The notes: generated from the sequence alone by a model not told the origin. DNA of 64,000 nt from Scortum barcoo (GCA_023238725.1 CM041550.1:2426544-2490543); one strand, 5' to 3'; counted from the first letter of the stretch, positions 26,565 through 37,319 are shown. Program-made: numbers and translations.

Positions 26565-29500
26565 GAATACACGCTTAGTTTCACAAATCTCCCAGAGACA
26601 GTCAAACACAACACACACACACACACACACACGCTTCATTACACAAATACACAAACCAATTCATTCACCTTCTATATTCATCAATATCATTATCTGCACT
26701 ATTGAATGTAAGCTGAAGGAAGCTCCTCCTCATTAGACCACTATTGGATATGAGAATTGTAGCTGTATTGATTGATTATTGGTTATATTGACGTACAAAA
26801 TGAGGGATTGCAGAGAGTTAGTATCAATAAGAACACAGTCATGCACGAGTCTTTCAAAAAGCTCTTTTCCTTGTATCCACACAACCAATTTATATCCATG
26901 TTTTGTTGTGGAGATCTTTGCTGGCTTTAGGCTGTACACGACCCTGTCAGTGCAGAAGATTTCAGATCAGTTAAGTCTGGATCAATGACTCCTATCAGAT
27001 TGGAATCTAACAAAAAGAGCTGTTATCTGATGTGATGCATAACAGTGGAAAGAGTTTGTTTGTGTGTGTGTGACCGTTTATTAGACTGACAATCTGTCCA
27101 CAATGTGCCCCATCTCTCCCCCCAGTGCATGCTGAGAACCTCCCTGCAGAGATGGTTGAAATGTGATTGCAGCCTGCAGTTTTCTGATAGTCGGCCTGAT
27201 TTTTAAGTTGTTAAATAATCACGTCTCTCCTTGGACTAATATGAATTATCAGCTCTGTTATGTAGCCATCTACCAGCCTACTAAACTTGTGATATGAACC
27301 ACATGACGTATGGTTTGCCAGTAATAACTGTTTGGATATCTTCCTGTTCTTGATCATGTGAATGAAAATTTTCAGCCTCTGTCTTTAAAAGTCCTCTGGC
27401 CATTTCCTGTCTTTATCTCTGCTGCTGCTCGACTCCCTGTTTTCTCTCTCCTCATTCCACCTCTGGCTCGCCGCCTGTCATCCGTCTTTTCACTTCCAAT
27501 TGCTCCTGCCATGTTTTGTCCCCCAGTGTTTCCCATTTATAAAGGTCTAAATCACATTAGAGGGCGTCAATGAGGGCAGACGAGAGTCGACGTGCAGCGG
27601 CAGCTCTGAGTCGAGCAGCAAATTCACACTCAGATTACTGCGCACACTTTATCGGACACATGCAAGCACGAGCACGGATGATTTCTACAAGATAAAATAC
27701 TGTAAACCAAAAGAAATAGTCTAGGAAATAAACGTATTTAACTACAACCAGCTGGTTTTTCTCAGAAGGTAAAATAAAACACCTCTAAAGCTCATTAATG
27801 AATTAACACAGTCCAGAAGTCCAGAAGTTGTGGTTTTGTGAGGCGAGCTGTTTCCCCATCATTTCCAGGTTTTATGCTAAGCTAAGCTAACTGACAGATA
27901 TGTAGAGAGCAGTGAGAAAGAAAAATGTTAAACTACTCCTTCACGCTAGGAGATGTACCAATGAGTTTAAAAGTTTCTTATTGTGAAATGCAGATGATTA
28001 GTAACTGATGTTTTCCACTGCAACGTAGGCTCAGCTCGACTTTTTGGTTTTCCTTTGGTAAAAGTTTTGAGAGCTGATACTAAAACATGACGTCAAAACT
28101 CTGCAGGCGGTCGATCGGTCAGAGAGTCAAATCGTATTGAACCGTAAGATCAACATGGTGACGATGATTTCTTTATGGAGCCCCGATGAGCTTCTGTTGG
28201 GATATGTGCTGTTGTTCTTCATGTTGCTTCATGATGGTCGCTATCACAATCAAATAATAACCTTTCCTACAGTGAGGGCTGTACTGTCTGCAGTGGAAAA
28301 CAAACAGCCAGTCGAGTCTTGTCGTATAATTCAGTCGAAATAAGGCATTAGTCATTTTCAGAGGAGTGTGAAAATATTCATTGTATAACTCAGTCCTTCT
28401 CCCTGCCCTTCCTCTCGATGCCACCCTCCACCTCATCTACCCACCTATTCCCTCTTCTGTCCCCGGCCCTGCAGTTACCTGGCCTGCCCCACCCACCTGC
28501 TCACCTGTCTCCACTTTCATACCGCACATGTTCTGTGTTCTGTTGTCACTTCGTGCTCGTTGCCGTGCGTTTAGCTGCCTTGTTCCTGTGTTTTGCCTTG
28601 GAGTGTTTTACCAACCTGTAGCTGCCTGCCTGCTACCTGTCTACCCACAACACCATCTTTACATCAACACTCTCAATTTTGCAGCCTTTTCTACCTCAAA
28701 TATTCTCCCCCCCCCCCCCCCCCGTATATGAATATGAAAATGTTTTTTGTGAACGTGACTCTTCTGAGAGTCACATTCTGCTCCACATGACGGGGAAATG
28801 TTTAATGGAACATAAATTTTCAACAAATTATTTGACAACCTCTGCTTCCCAAAGGATTCTGCAACACCGTTGATGTGTGGCATTTTATTATCTTAGAAAA
28901 CTTATTCGAACGTGTGTGTGTGTGTGTTTTGTGTGTGTTTGTGCAAGTGTTCTTTTCACAGGAACACAAACAAAAAAAAAAAGAAAAACATCCAATACCA
29001 TCTGAGTGACAAGCGAGCCACTTGACTCAGGGTCCTAAAAGGATCCGTATTGATCCGGACGGGGAGACATTTACAGGACGCGCAGCAATCACATTTTCCC
29101 CGTCTCATGTTCTCAGCACGGAGACACTGATTGGCTGTTTATGGCCAACAATCCCGAGCAACATTGACAAGCAATTACATGACGGCTCGAAATTCAGACA
29201 GACAGACGTGAGACAGAGCAGACAGCAGAGTAATACGAGGAACTATCTGTGTTTGCAGGGATGAACTGATTTATTCCCTTTATACAGTACTACAGACTGA
29301 CTCTTGGAGCATGATAATGTTTGGTTCAAGGAAAAGGGGATTGCATCTTGGGAAATACACCAATAATGTGCCATTTTATGTGGGGCTATTTTATGGCTGT
29401 TCTCCTATGACATCACTAGTAAATATCATTTCTACATTTCACTTTTTGTAAAGACTACACAATGAGATGTAAAGTATAAATGAGTGCGTACGTGGACAGA

Positions 29501-32500
29501 GTCAGGTTAGATGTTTTAAGTCATTATCCTAAGATGCAAACTGGCATTGGCCATCATCAGTGACTGCAGTGAATCATTTCAATGCTATTTACTTTCATGC
29601 AAACATAGCTCACAGTAAGGCAAAGCGCCCTGAAAACAGCTGAGAACATTTCACACAGAACACCTGCTTCGGATCGCTTGTTTAAAATATCACACAGACT
29701 TCTTGTTGCGCAAACATCCATCAGCAACGTGTGCTTTTTTTTCACAATCACTGCATCATTTAAACTATTAACACAGCTGAGATTACGCCTGCACAGTTCT
29801 CATGGACGCCGCGAATGGAAACACACACGAGCTGCCCGTCTAATGATTATATCTGCCGGCTCAGCCAACAACAGGTTCTCTTGTTTGCACAGCTGGACAG
29901 GGAAAGTGGCGATCGAGGATTGCAGCGATGATGACGGTAATGAGACGAGCTGTCACAGAAGGTAAAGGGTCACGCTGCCTTCAGATACAACATGGGTTCA
30001 GTTTAACCGGAAAGGCCAGCAGCATGTAAACAGGTGCACCCTGAAGGTTCGTATGTGATCGAGCAAAGAGCCGAATGTTTCTTCACAAGACTAAACCACA
30101 AACATCCTGCAGCTTTTAGGAAACGGGAAGTAAACTGTGAGGAGCAAAACTGTGACAGGATTCAAGAGGCAGAAGTGATTCTTCCTGTGAGCTCAACACT
30201 TTAATATTATTTTAGTTATACAGACATGCAGTTAGAACGACATGCATTACCTGCAGGATTAAATCAGCAACTTTGAGAATTGATCAACTTTTAAACTGAA
30301 CTTCTCAGTATTTCCACATCCAGCAGAGCAACATGATCGTTCATTTACATTCGTGTTTGTGTCTCCTGATGAATGTGAGTCTCTCTTTTAGCTCTGTGTT
30401 TGGTCTCCTCCACCTCCTAAAGGGAAATCTCTGTCTCTTTAGCTGCTAAATGCTCCAATTTGTTCACCAGCTGCTCTCTGACTGAGACTGTCTGATGTTT
30501 GCTGCTCAGCAGGTCGAGTGCCGTGGATTTTTTTTCAGCTTTTATTCTGAAAGCGACAACATTAAAGTGCTGAGGGTGAACCAGACAGTAAAGTTTCAGG
30601 CTGACAGAAAAACAAAGAGCTGAAAGTCACTATAAAGCTCTGTAAAGATGAGAAGAGCTGCAGCTTCTTCTAATAATCCCCTGGAGGTTCATCACTACCA
30701 GAGGTGTGCATTATTAAAAGATACTGCCATTTATTACACACAACGTTACCGCATGAACTCGCCAACATGTTCCCACAAGATCTGCAGGCTGTTAATCATC
30801 AGCAGGCTTTCAGCTAAACCAAAGAATCTCCCAACACAAACATTTAAAACAGCATAAACTGAGATCAGTAAGTGAACAGTTCAACCAGGCCAACAAACTC
30901 AAGCTGTCAACAAGAATTAAACAAGCTAACAGATATTTCTGTGTGAAGTGACGGTCCAACAGGCAGCCTCTTGTTCACCTCTGACACGCCGAACGTGCAG
31001 CAGTTTTTCTGTGCAATGGCAGATTATTGGAGAGATTATAAAGTGATGTCTAATCTGTCAAAACTGTCTGCTTATACTAACAACTTGTGGAATAAATAAC
31101 TAACAACACTGCTTTTTGTAATCTGGACATTATGATTAGTTTGCATGTGAATGTTAGGCTATTTCTTTTAATCTGTAAAAGCCTGTTCACACGTAATAAC
31201 ATATTACCTGCAGGTTATTATCCATTTGTTTACTTGTAATAATTATTAGGAAAATCATACGTACATTTTCAATAATCAATTTTAGATTCCCATTTTTGGA
31301 TCTGAGATTTTTAAAGAAGATGAGAGGTAAACTCTGTTTCAAAAGGAAGATTCAGACAGTGCACGTCCTTTTTTATATGAAAAAATACATGAAGGGTTTT
31401 CTTGTGTGTGTGTTTATAATGAAGAGAGAAAGAGTGCACAATACACAGCTGTTCATATCATCCATTTCACAATAAAATGTTATTTTAATAAACTGTTAAA
31501 TGGGGTTCTTCTTTCAGCGATGTGGCAGCTCAGACATTGAACGCGTCCTCATGAGAGCTGCCCCGTGACGTCTATGAAGCATGTTGTAATTTTATACTCA
31601 TTTAACTTTACTGCCGACCTTTCTGGGTAAAGGTCAGTGCAGAGGAGGAATCCAGCATTGTTTACAGGCCCGCGGCCCGGAGAGGTGCAGCCAAGCTCCC
31701 TAAACCACGTCCTGCTTGGTTTATTGGAGATATCTGAGCACTACGAGCTGCAGACGCTCACTTCTGCACTGTGTTTCAGCGCCTCCGTCCTCTTTCCATT
31801 TTCACATCAAGTTCCCAATTTCACTCTCAGATGCTCATTTCCTTTTCTCTCTTCCTGAATTCTCAGACATTCCTCTCTTTTCTACCTCCTTCCTATTTTC
31901 CCTCACTTGATTTCCCTTGTCCACAGCTGCTGAGACAAAACAAGAGGAAGTGGTTCCCTCCTTCTCTTCCCCATTATTTCTGTTTTCCACCCCTCTGTTT
32001 CTCCCGCTCTCTTCCTCGGCATCCTCCCTGCTGCTGGTTTGATAACAGCCTGTCACAAGTGTTTAATGTTTCCTCAGAAAGTGCCGGCTGCCCCTCGAGG
32101 GGCCGCGGTCCTGCCGCCGGGCTGCTGGCAGGCGGGGAAAATGAAAATTGCATTTGCAGGCAAACGGAGAAACACACATCTCAGGGGAGAGAGAAGAAGA
32201 AGAGGAGGAGCACTCCCTCTCTCCTTCACTTTATCATCCTTTGATTGGACACTGATTGTTAAATGTAGAGCTCATCGAGAGACAGCAAAGGGCAGCAGTA
32301 TAAACAAATGGTGTAATTATAAGACTCTAATGACCCCTAACGGAGGAGGGGCAGGGTTTTTTTCCTCCTGCGGGCAGTTTGCCTGTTTTATTAGATTTAC
32401 TTTTTTTCTGTTGTTTTTATTGAGCCTGTTTGACTGGTATCTGAACTGACACTGACCTAAATTCTTCAGTGTCTGACAGACGGACGGACAAGCAGGCAGG

Positions 32501-33832
32501 CGAGCAGTCGATTGACCTGTCAGTCTAACGGAAAGAGGACGGAGCTCAGAGAGGACGCAGACACAGTCCCTGCCAGTCGGTCGACACAAAGACCTGCACA
32601 GGTTTGAGTCGCAGCTTTAAACGTGCACGTCAGTCAACACCTCTGACACTTTGAGCTCATTATTCTGCGCCAACCAGAGAAATACAGGCTGGTTTCATCA
32701 ACAGGAAATGCTGCTCAGACTGCCTTTTTTTTTTCTCACAGGACAGCAGAAGAAAAAAACATCTTGCTCAACCAAAGACGCACCAAGATGAAACATCGCT
32801 GTGCTAAATGCAGGAAATGAAAACTGAATAAAAGGAACAATCTGATGAATCTGGACAAAGTTTCGTGAGGCGAGAAAGAGAAATCTGTCGAGGAGGTTGT
32901 GAAATACAAAAGGACTGTTTGTAATTTGGGTGACAGGAATGCCGTGGACATGTTCTCATTCCAGGAACTACACCCCCCCACCGCTGCCCCCTTCCTCCCA
33001 AAAAAACAAAGTGTTATTTAAGGACACTTTCAAAGGAAGCTGCAGAGCCTTTGGTAGCACATGACTCCCTGTTTCCTCCACTTTAGTGGCATTAACAATA
33101 TCATTAAGATGAATATTGTTGTTGGGCAGCCTGTCTGATAATTATTTTCTTATTAATGTGCAACAACGAGCAACATTACGTGCTGACAGAAATGTGCAGC
33201 AGTGTTTGCAGCCTGTCCATCATGCAACCAGCTGATAAGAGATGACAGAGAGCAGAGGGGAGTCACATCCTCAGCTGCAGAGCTCGTCTGTGATTGGCTC
33301 ACACACTCACTAAAAACAAGTCCGGAGCTTGTTTTTTTTTTTTTTTCTAAGAAACAAGTGTCAGTCTTTTAACGTTATAATTTATAACCCCCCCTCCCCT
33401 TCCTCCTCTTATGTAATGCAAAGTATCCTCTGATGATTAGCTGTTACTTAACAGGCGCAGCTGTGGAGATGCGGCGCTGCGGAGGAAGAGCAGCCTCACG
33501 GAAGAGAAAAAGGGCGGCACGGCGTGGGGAGGAGGAGATGGGATAAATAAAAAACACGCATCCTGCCACAGAAAAGAAAAGTGTGAATCTGTCTGAGCTG
33601 AGCAGACGATCAGCTGCTTTCACTGCTTCTTGCTGAGCAACAGTTGTGCGCTCCACACGACGCGCATCAGGACGCGTTTGGATTCAGCTGCCGTCCTCCT
33701 GTCCGCGTCCTGCTGTCCGTCTGCAGCCTGCACTAAAGTTTTTCTCGTTTTGTTTTTTTTTCTCACCGTGCACCTACCTGATATGCCTCCGCCGACCACG
33801 ATCACGTCGTAGGTGTTGCTGGGTGCAGCCAT
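9144..33832 (-). CDS. mao: Monoamine oxidase (flavin amine oxidase), 15 coding exons; apparent 1-base frameshift in exon 12
   Basis: The enzyme oxidatively deaminates serotonin, dopamine, noradrenaline and trace amines at the outer mitochondrial membrane, giving an aldehyde, ammonia and hydrogen peroxide. Fifteen exons joined at GT-AG sites give about 525 residues (usual 520-527) once the missing base in exon 12 is allowed for. Visible motifs: FAD-binding VVGGGISG (residues 12-19) and EARDRVGGRT (37-46); the flavin-facing lysine in VIK (about 299); SGGCY with the covalent-FAD cysteine (about 400); the aromatic-cage tyrosine in TATEWSGY (about 439); and a C-terminal membrane anchor. The two substrate-gate positions are Phe (about 202) and Leu (about 329), as in the single fish enzyme. 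The start at 33832 has a strong Kozak context (CACCATGG) and the expected short N-terminus. Exons 13 and 14 are 112 and 63 nt, as I recall for human MAO genes. The family assignment is secure; the intactness of exon 12 is not. Confidence 0.96.
9399..9461 (-). CDS. mao: mao coding exon 14
   Basis: 63 nt, 21 codons, acceptor CTGTTACAG, donor GTG/GTGAGG. It encodes VLCAMNKIPPSQIWQTEPEC. Length and phase match the mammalian exon. Confidence 0.93.
9932..10043 (-). CDS. mao: mao coding exon 13 (aromatic cage)
   Basis: 112 nt, the length I recall for the corresponding human exons. The acceptor is TGGTCTGCAG and the donor GAG/GTCAGA. It encodes VLREPVGRLFFAGTETATEW, then SGYMEGAVQAGERAARE. The SGY tyrosine is the second member of the aromatic cage opposite the flavin. 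Confidence 0.95.
10557..10656 (-). CDS. mao: mao coding exon 12 (covalent FAD cysteine); apparent -1 frameshift
   Basis: 100 nt from acceptor CTGTCAG to the strong donor CAA/GTAAGT. It encodes PVHYEEKNWCEEEYSGGCYT with the FAD-attaching Cys (about 400), then AYFPPG. Exons 11 and 13 require an exon length of 2 mod 3, but 100 is 1 mod 3. The family sequence continues ILTQY, which is found here only one frame over, so one base is missing at the CCCCCCGGG run (about 10578-10586). A weaker donor (TAC/GTACGC, exon end 10565, 92 nt) would keep the downstream frame but replaces ILTQY with five non-family residues. Confidence 0.85.
10749..10806 (-). CDS. mao: mao coding exon 11
   Basis: 58 nt, acceptor TCGTTCAG, donor CAC/GTGAGT. 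It encodes LKRICEIYSRVLGSEEALH and ends in phase 0. Only 89 nt of intron separate it from exon 10. Confidence 0.93.
10896..10949 (-). CDS. mao: mao coding exon 10
   Basis: 54 nt between CTCCTCCAG and the donor GAG AG/GTAGAT. It encodes FILARKCRKLTGLTKEE with a split Arg363. Confidence 0.93.
11338..11434 (-). CDS. mao: mao coding exon 9 (second substrate-gate residue)
   Basis: 97 nt, acceptor GTCTCCAG, donor ATGGG/GTGAAT. It encodes YCGSMVIEEEGAPIGLTLDD. The Leu in APIGL (about 329) is at the site of human MAO-B Tyr326 and MAO-A Ile335. Confidence 0.94.
11522..11681 (-). CDS. mao: mao coding exon 8 (active-site lysine)
   Basis: 160 nt (53 codons plus one base), acceptor TGTCGTAG, donor AAGG/GTACGC. 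It encodes YVIVATPPGLNLKMHFNP and then VPMGCVIKCMVYYKENFW. The Lys of VIK (about 299) matches the lysine that hydrogen-bonds a water at flavin N5 in MAO structures. Confidence 0.95.
12000..12560. repeat. Dispersed fish repeat with AAGTAAAAGTAC blocks
   Basis: The ends carry CACTTAAGTAAAAGTACAGA and AAAGTAAAAGTACTTAGG on the left, then GTAGTGGAGTAAAAAGTACA, CCTCTGAAATGTAATG and GGAAATACTCAAGTAAAATA on the right. The right end abuts the donor of mao exon 7 (12589), so the element lies inside intron 7. No coding capacity seen. Confidence 0.6.
12590..12739 (-). CDS. mao: mao coding exon 7
   Basis: 150 nt, 50 codons (residues 210-259), acceptor CTCTGCAG, donor GCA/GTAAGA. It encodes ERKFMGGSGQISDCM, then LGDRVKLQSPVYRIDQT. 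The intron that follows carries a fish interspersed repeat immediately next to the donor. Confidence 0.95.
13871..14012 (-). CDS. mao: mao coding exon 6 (carries the first substrate-gate residue)
   Basis: 142 nt, acceptor TTAACTCAAG, donor CAG/GTCGGT. It encodes EVSALWFLWYVKQCGG followed by TMRIFSTTNGGQ. The Phe in RIFS (about residue 202) sits at the position that is Phe208 in human MAO-A and Ile199 in MAO-B, so this half of the gate is MAO-A-like. Confidence 0.95.
14751..14842 (-). CDS. mao: mao coding exon 5
   Basis: 92 nt (30 codons plus two bases), acceptor CTCAG, donor CAG/GTAATC. It encodes IPREAPWKAPHAEEWDKM and ends at CWT, with a split Ser162. The preceding intron is only 75 nt. 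Confidence 0.94.
14918..15022 (-). CDS. mao: mao coding exon 4
   Basis: 105 nt, 35 codons (residues 97-131), acceptor CCAACAG, donor GAG/GTAAAG. It encodes GKSYPFKGSFPSMWNP and NNLWRTMDEMGKE, part of the substrate entrance region in MAO structures. Confidence 0.95.
16140..16320 (-). mobile_element. tRNA-derived SINE
   Basis: Read on the minus strand, the head begins GGGCACATAGGTAGCTCAG with an A-box (TAGCTCAGTGGTAGAG, about 16296-16311) and a B-box (GGTTCGATCCC, about 16249-16259). There is no matching acceptor stem. It continues through a CTCTCTC tract and CCTTTCCTGTCAC into CAGCTGTCC and an AATAAAGGG tail. This arrangement, a tRNA-like head with a short fixed tail, is a common fish SINE type. 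Confidence 0.85.
21205..21350. repeat. Short decayed fragment of the same repeat family
   Basis: It contains AGTTAACTTAGCACAAAGAC and, about 70 bp on, GGTTATGTCTTATTTCATTT, equivalent to family landmarks at 2.5-2.65 kb. The 5' and 3' ends are not recognisable. Confidence 0.4.
21460..21597 (-). CDS. mao: mao coding exon 3
   Basis: 138 nt, exactly 46 codons (residues 51-96). The acceptor is CTTTTTCAG and the donor AAT/GTGAGT. It carries VDLGGAYIGPTQNRI, a conserved flavin amine oxidase segment near the FAD pyrophosphate. Confidence 0.95.
21685..21985 (+). mobile_element. Decayed L2-like LINE reverse transcriptase fragment
   Basis: Plus-strand translation gives GVPQGAALGLLLF (from about 21684), then HFDADDTKLYMTV (about 21769), then NLGIMIDSDL (about 21943) in different frames. 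These match in order the RT motifs GVPQGSxLGPLLF, YADDTQLY (catalytic DD) and the downstream LGVxxDxxL block of L2/Jockey-superfamily LINEs. Frameshifts and stops show that it is dead. It lies antisense to mao in intron 2. Confidence 0.8.
22167..22261 (-). CDS. mao: mao coding exon 2
   Basis: 95 nt between an acceptor ending CTGCAG and the donor CAG/GTGAGA. It encodes GLSAAKLL followed by VVLEARDRVGGRTFTV, the second half of the Rossmann FAD-binding motif. It ends in phase 0 after residue 50. Confidence 0.95.
22693..22790. repeat. Fragment related to the 28.0 kb inverted-repeat element
   Basis: It contains TGCAGTGGAAAAC, identical to the 28.0 kb element end, and an adjacent CTACGTTT (inverse of the ACGTAG beside the other end), followed by AAAAGTACCAAAAGCGAG. 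Only one end is recognisable. Confidence 0.5.
23496..23850. mobile_element. MITE-like element with ~21 bp terminal inverted repeats
   Basis: The left end GGCCAAAAGTATGTGGACAC (about 23502) is answered by an inverted right end ending in ACTTTTGGCC (23829-23850), with one mismatch over about 21 bp. The 350 bp interior has no ORF. The termini resemble those of Tc1/mariner-like elements common in fish; that family call is from memory. Confidence 0.75.
26265..26632. repeat. Microsatellite cluster: CA, GT, TA, CA
   Basis: Four tracts in 370 bp: (CA)16 at 26265-26297, (GT)8 near 26425-26441, an uninterrupted (TA)31 at 26501-26564, and (CA)12 at 26606-26632. The CA and GT tracts are mutually complementary. 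Confidence 0.95.
27712..27942. repeat. Decayed copy of the 2.4 kb interspersed repeat
   Basis: Landmarks shared in order with 2425-2932: an AATAGTC-type start, CACCTCTAAAGCTCATTAATG, a reduced middle, ATGCTAAGCTAAGCTAACTG, and GTTAAACTACTCCTTC at the end. It lies in mao intron 1. Confidence 0.55.
28010..28302. mobile_element. MITE-like element with perfect 13 bp inverted repeats
   Basis: GTTTTCCACTGCA at 28010-28022 is matched perfectly in inverted orientation by TGCAGTGGAAAAC at 28290-28302. The 293 bp element is non-coding. Inner sequence (CAGCTCGACTTTTTGG, GACGTCAAAACTCTGCAG) resembles a DNA-transposon-derived family I know from fish. No clear target duplication was seen. Confidence 0.7.
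28709..28724. repeat. Poly-C run
   Basis: Sixteen uninterrupted C bases on the plus strand; its length may be unreliable in sequencing. Confidence 0.9.
33778..33832 (-). CDS. mao: mao coding exon 1 (start codon, dinucleotide-binding glycines)
   Basis: 55 nt from the ATG (33832-33830) to the donor CAG/GTAGGT. It encodes residues 1-18 plus the first base of Gly19, giving the start of the FAD-binding loop VVGGGIS. An apparent in-frame extension further 5' begins with GTG, not ATG, so the start here is preferred. Confidence 0.93.
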
Positions 33833-33960
33833 GGTGCCTCCTGTGTCCGCTCGCCGCTGAACGCAGAGCGCACGGAGGAGCGCATCTGTATTAAAAGCGG
33901 CGGGCAGGCCCACTCCCCGCAGACTCCGCCCCCCCTCGGTAGTGGAGCAGCTCTCTGCTC
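33833..33960 (-). promoter_or_regulatory. mao: mao 5' UTR and proximal GC-box promoter
   Basis: CpG-rich DNA directly upstream of the mao start. On the minus strand it holds a GC box (GGGGGGCGGAG, about 33924-33934) of the Sp1/KLF type known to drive mammalian MAO promoters, and a weak A/T motif TTTTAATA about 60 nt before the ATG. The transcription start is not determined. Confidence 0.5.
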
Positions 33961-35964
33961 TGTGGATTAGCAGGAGACGTGGTGGAGCTGCAGACTCTGA
34001 TTATCTCGTTTACCTGCAGCACGGGACGCCTGAGGACGCGGACTTTGCTCCGGGTGTTGGTGCAGCCAGAGTCCGGCTGTCAGACAGTTTACAGCTTCAG
34101 GAGAGGAGCTTTTCTGTCTGCTTTCTAACAAACTCGATCTCAGTCTGCTCGGTCCTTTAATGGTCAGCCTGCATCATAAACATGGAGCTGATAATATCTC
34201 CCATCTGATGCCAGATCAGTAAGAAAGAAAGGAAACTGATCCTGGTCTCACATGCAGGTCTGATCCACTTCAGTCGTGTTAGAAGATCAAATACAGTTTC
34301 AACCTGAAGATCTGTTTTTCTTTCTGCACACACATTCATTTATTTCTCTCTGCAGACAGTTACTCAAATACTTGTCTCCCTCCTGATGTCCTCCTGAGCG
34401 TGGACTGCTCTCTCTCTCAGATTCTTCAGCTTGTGTTGCCCTCTTGTGGTTTGTTGGTTAGAAACAGTCCGAGCTGATCTCTGCACAGGAAACCTGCTCA
34501 TGTGCTGCAGAGACGTTCAGCAGTCCTCTGTTAAAGCTCAGTTTTATTAAATGTTTCAGATCTGTGATTCTGGATTAAAGAGGGCCACAAAAACAGAGTT
34601 TTGCATGAAGATAAATTTGCTGAGAAAATATAAAAGTAAGATCCAGAGTCAAATATGTCGAGGACCAACACGGTCTGCATCATACTGACTCACTTATCAC
34701 CAGATTTGTTTCTCAAATCTTTATTTATCTGAGTTATTAATTAATTAATTCAGTTTGTTACAGCAGATCTTCTGTAATTCTCAGTTTTGCTGTAAAATGT
34801 GATTTACAAACATATTTCTGATGCAGATTTTCAGGTGGGTTGGTGTTAAATTAAGGCCCCCCCAGAGGGGTAATCTGACCATGATTGTGGTTAATCCTAA
34901 TCCTCTTTGATCTAATTTATGAAATAAGCTACTGAAGTCCGACGCTAGCACACCCCCGTCCTAACAGGGGGCAGCAGGAGGAGGCTGCAGGGGGGGCAGA
35001 CACCTGTGCAATCTGATGTAATCCACTACAACAGCCCTGGATTAAATCCCACCTTTGTTTGCTCTCATAGTCTTTTAACATTGTCAGAGATTTTAAGGGT
35101 GTATTTGTTTTTTGCATTTTAATAAAATGCAATTCAAGAACTCCAGCAATCACCTACACAAGCTGCTGTTTGACAGGACGCTGCAGACATTATTATTATT
35201 GGTTAAGATCCTCTGAAACTTGAGGTGCAGTTTTGATTTTTTGTTGAGGATCTAAAGCAAGTTTGTAATTTCCCCTGAAAGACTTTATCAGATGTTTTAA
35301 ATAAAAATACCAATGTGTAGAAATACTTGTCATTGAAAGTCCTGCATCCAAAACCTTACTATAGTATTAGCAAAAACTTTCTTAATACTTAAAGCAAACT
35401 ACTCTGATTTTTCTGTGATTTAATCACAATAAACAGATCAGAAAGATGCCGAAAGAACCACATCATGATGTCGACTTGTAAAAAGTGAATTCATGTTTCA
35501 CCAGGTATGTCTGCAAGACGACAGGCAAACAACTGTTAAAATGTTTGTTTTCTGAAGGGAGTTTTGCTCGATCAGGGCTCTCCACAGTTTGAGAGAACTG
35601 CACCTTCACAAACTAAACTGTTTTTGATCGTTGTAAGACTCTGATTGGTGCTGTCTGAGAGGACGACCTGCAGACGTTTCTGTGACATGAACTGCTCCTC
35701 TGCACAAAATAATTTGATATAACCAGCAGTCTGCTAACACACTCACTGCAGGAAAGGACAGAAGCAAAAACAAAATGATCCATCATAAAGTATCAGAGTG
35801 GAAAACTTTTAAATTGTATTTGAGTGTTACTGAAATGTACATGCATTCTGTTATCAGACAATCATTAATTAGGAGAGAACAATAACACTTCCATCATGTA
35901 TTATTTACATTTACATGCAGGAAATATTATTATATAATATATATATATATATATATTTAGGTAA

Positions 35965-36115
35965 TAATGACAGCAACTATTGGAAAGTAACTTGTATATC
36001 TTACATTCACTCAAGTACATTACTATACTTAACCACAATCCAGAGGAACATTTGGGTGTTTTCATTTCTACTTTACACTTCAACTTCATTTAAAGGGAAA
36101 TATCGTACATTTCAC
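35965..36115. repeat. Inverted second copy of the AAGTAAAAGTAC-type repeat
   Basis: The reverse complement contains ACGATATTTCCCTTTAAATG, AGTGTAAAGTAGAAATGAAAA, AATGTACTTGAGTGAATGTA and AAGTTACTTTCC. These line up with the right half of the 12.0-12.56 kb repeat. A TA microsatellite lies directly beside it. Confidence 0.55.
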
Positions 36116-37319
36116 TTCATCACTTACCAGCCATAATCTGCAGATTCACACACAACACACATCATCACTTCCTAAACATGATGCATTTCTCAAAATGAAA
36201 TATTTTTGTCTGAAAATCGATCACATTTACACATTAATGATCAATAAATGAAAAAAAAAACAAATATTGCTTCTACTTGATTTTGCGAATGAACTCTTCA
36301 AATACAAACCAATAACATAATATTATTTAACTGTATAACATTTATAAAGCAGACACTGCATTATGATCAGTTTTACTTCTGAACATTTCTTAAATCAGCT
36401 CCTGTGTCATCTCCATCAGGTGAGAGCTGCAGCTGTGGAGGCTGATGAGATAATGATGCAGAGGTCTGAGGGAAACAGGTGGACAGGTGAGGGAACATGA
36501 AGCACAAAGAGCCTGCAGGCGGAGGGAGGAGGTGCAGGCGTCTCCATGCCAACGTGTGTGTGGGAGGTGAAGTGAAGTTTGGTGTTGAGAAAAGCTGCAG
36601 AGCCACACGAGAACACACTGTTGTTGTTTTTTCTCCACAAGGTGTCTGTATGAGGTTTGATCCAAGAGTCAGCAGGAGACCAACAGAAAACTCTACGAGT
36701 GTTATGTGAGTTTGAAGAAAGTTTCTCTGTACCTGTCCAGCTTTTTTTTTATGATCATTATCAAAGCTTCATTTTTACTGGTAGGTGGAGAAAATGTTCA
36801 GATTATACTGTGACTCAACAGCAGGGGGCAGCAACAGCCTGAACTTCACACAGTCAGAGAAACTTTTCTTTTTCTTCTTTCATTTCAGTAGGACTAGTTA
36901 TTTATTTCTGTAGTATTAATATATCCTGAGTGAAAAAAAGAAATTTAAGTTCTGCCTTGTAGAAAACGGTTTATATATAAGAAGACTTTCCTGTGAAGAT
37001 GTGTGTTGTAGAGGGGAAATGATTAAATATGTCATGTCAAATGAATATTTCCACTTGGCCACTAAAGTCTGTAAAAACCTTTTGATGTTGATATTGTTTG
37101 CTCCTTAAACACTGTTAGCAAAACACAAAATATGAACCAGGTTTTTTTACTGATTATTCGACTTATTTCATCATTCAGTCCACTGTTGTTAACTCATATT
37201 GTCATTTATTGAACTGCACGTCATTTATAATTTCCTCCTCCTTTTTTAGGTTTTTCATGTTTCTACTACTCTTTTTTTTTACAATGAAAATAATGTATAC
37301 TGTATATGTTTATAGTACA

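Larger units (their letters stand above)
22262..33777 (-). other. mao intron 1 (11.5 kb), repeat-rich
   Basis: I found no further exon. It contains two short inverted-repeat elements (23.5 and 28.0 kb), a related fragment at 22.7 kb, a compound CA/GT/TA microsatellite cluster at 26.3-26.6 kb, a 16-C run at 28.71 kb and a decayed copy of an interspersed repeat at 27.7-27.95 kb. Pyrimidine-rich DNA at 28.4-28.7 kb resembles untranslated retroelement sequence, but I cannot assign it. Confidence 0.7.

Noticed and set aside
33833..33913. In-frame N-terminal extension of mao
   Set aside because: The extension would start at GTG, not ATG, and MAO proteins begin close to the VVGGG motif. The ATG at 33832 has an excellent Kozak context.
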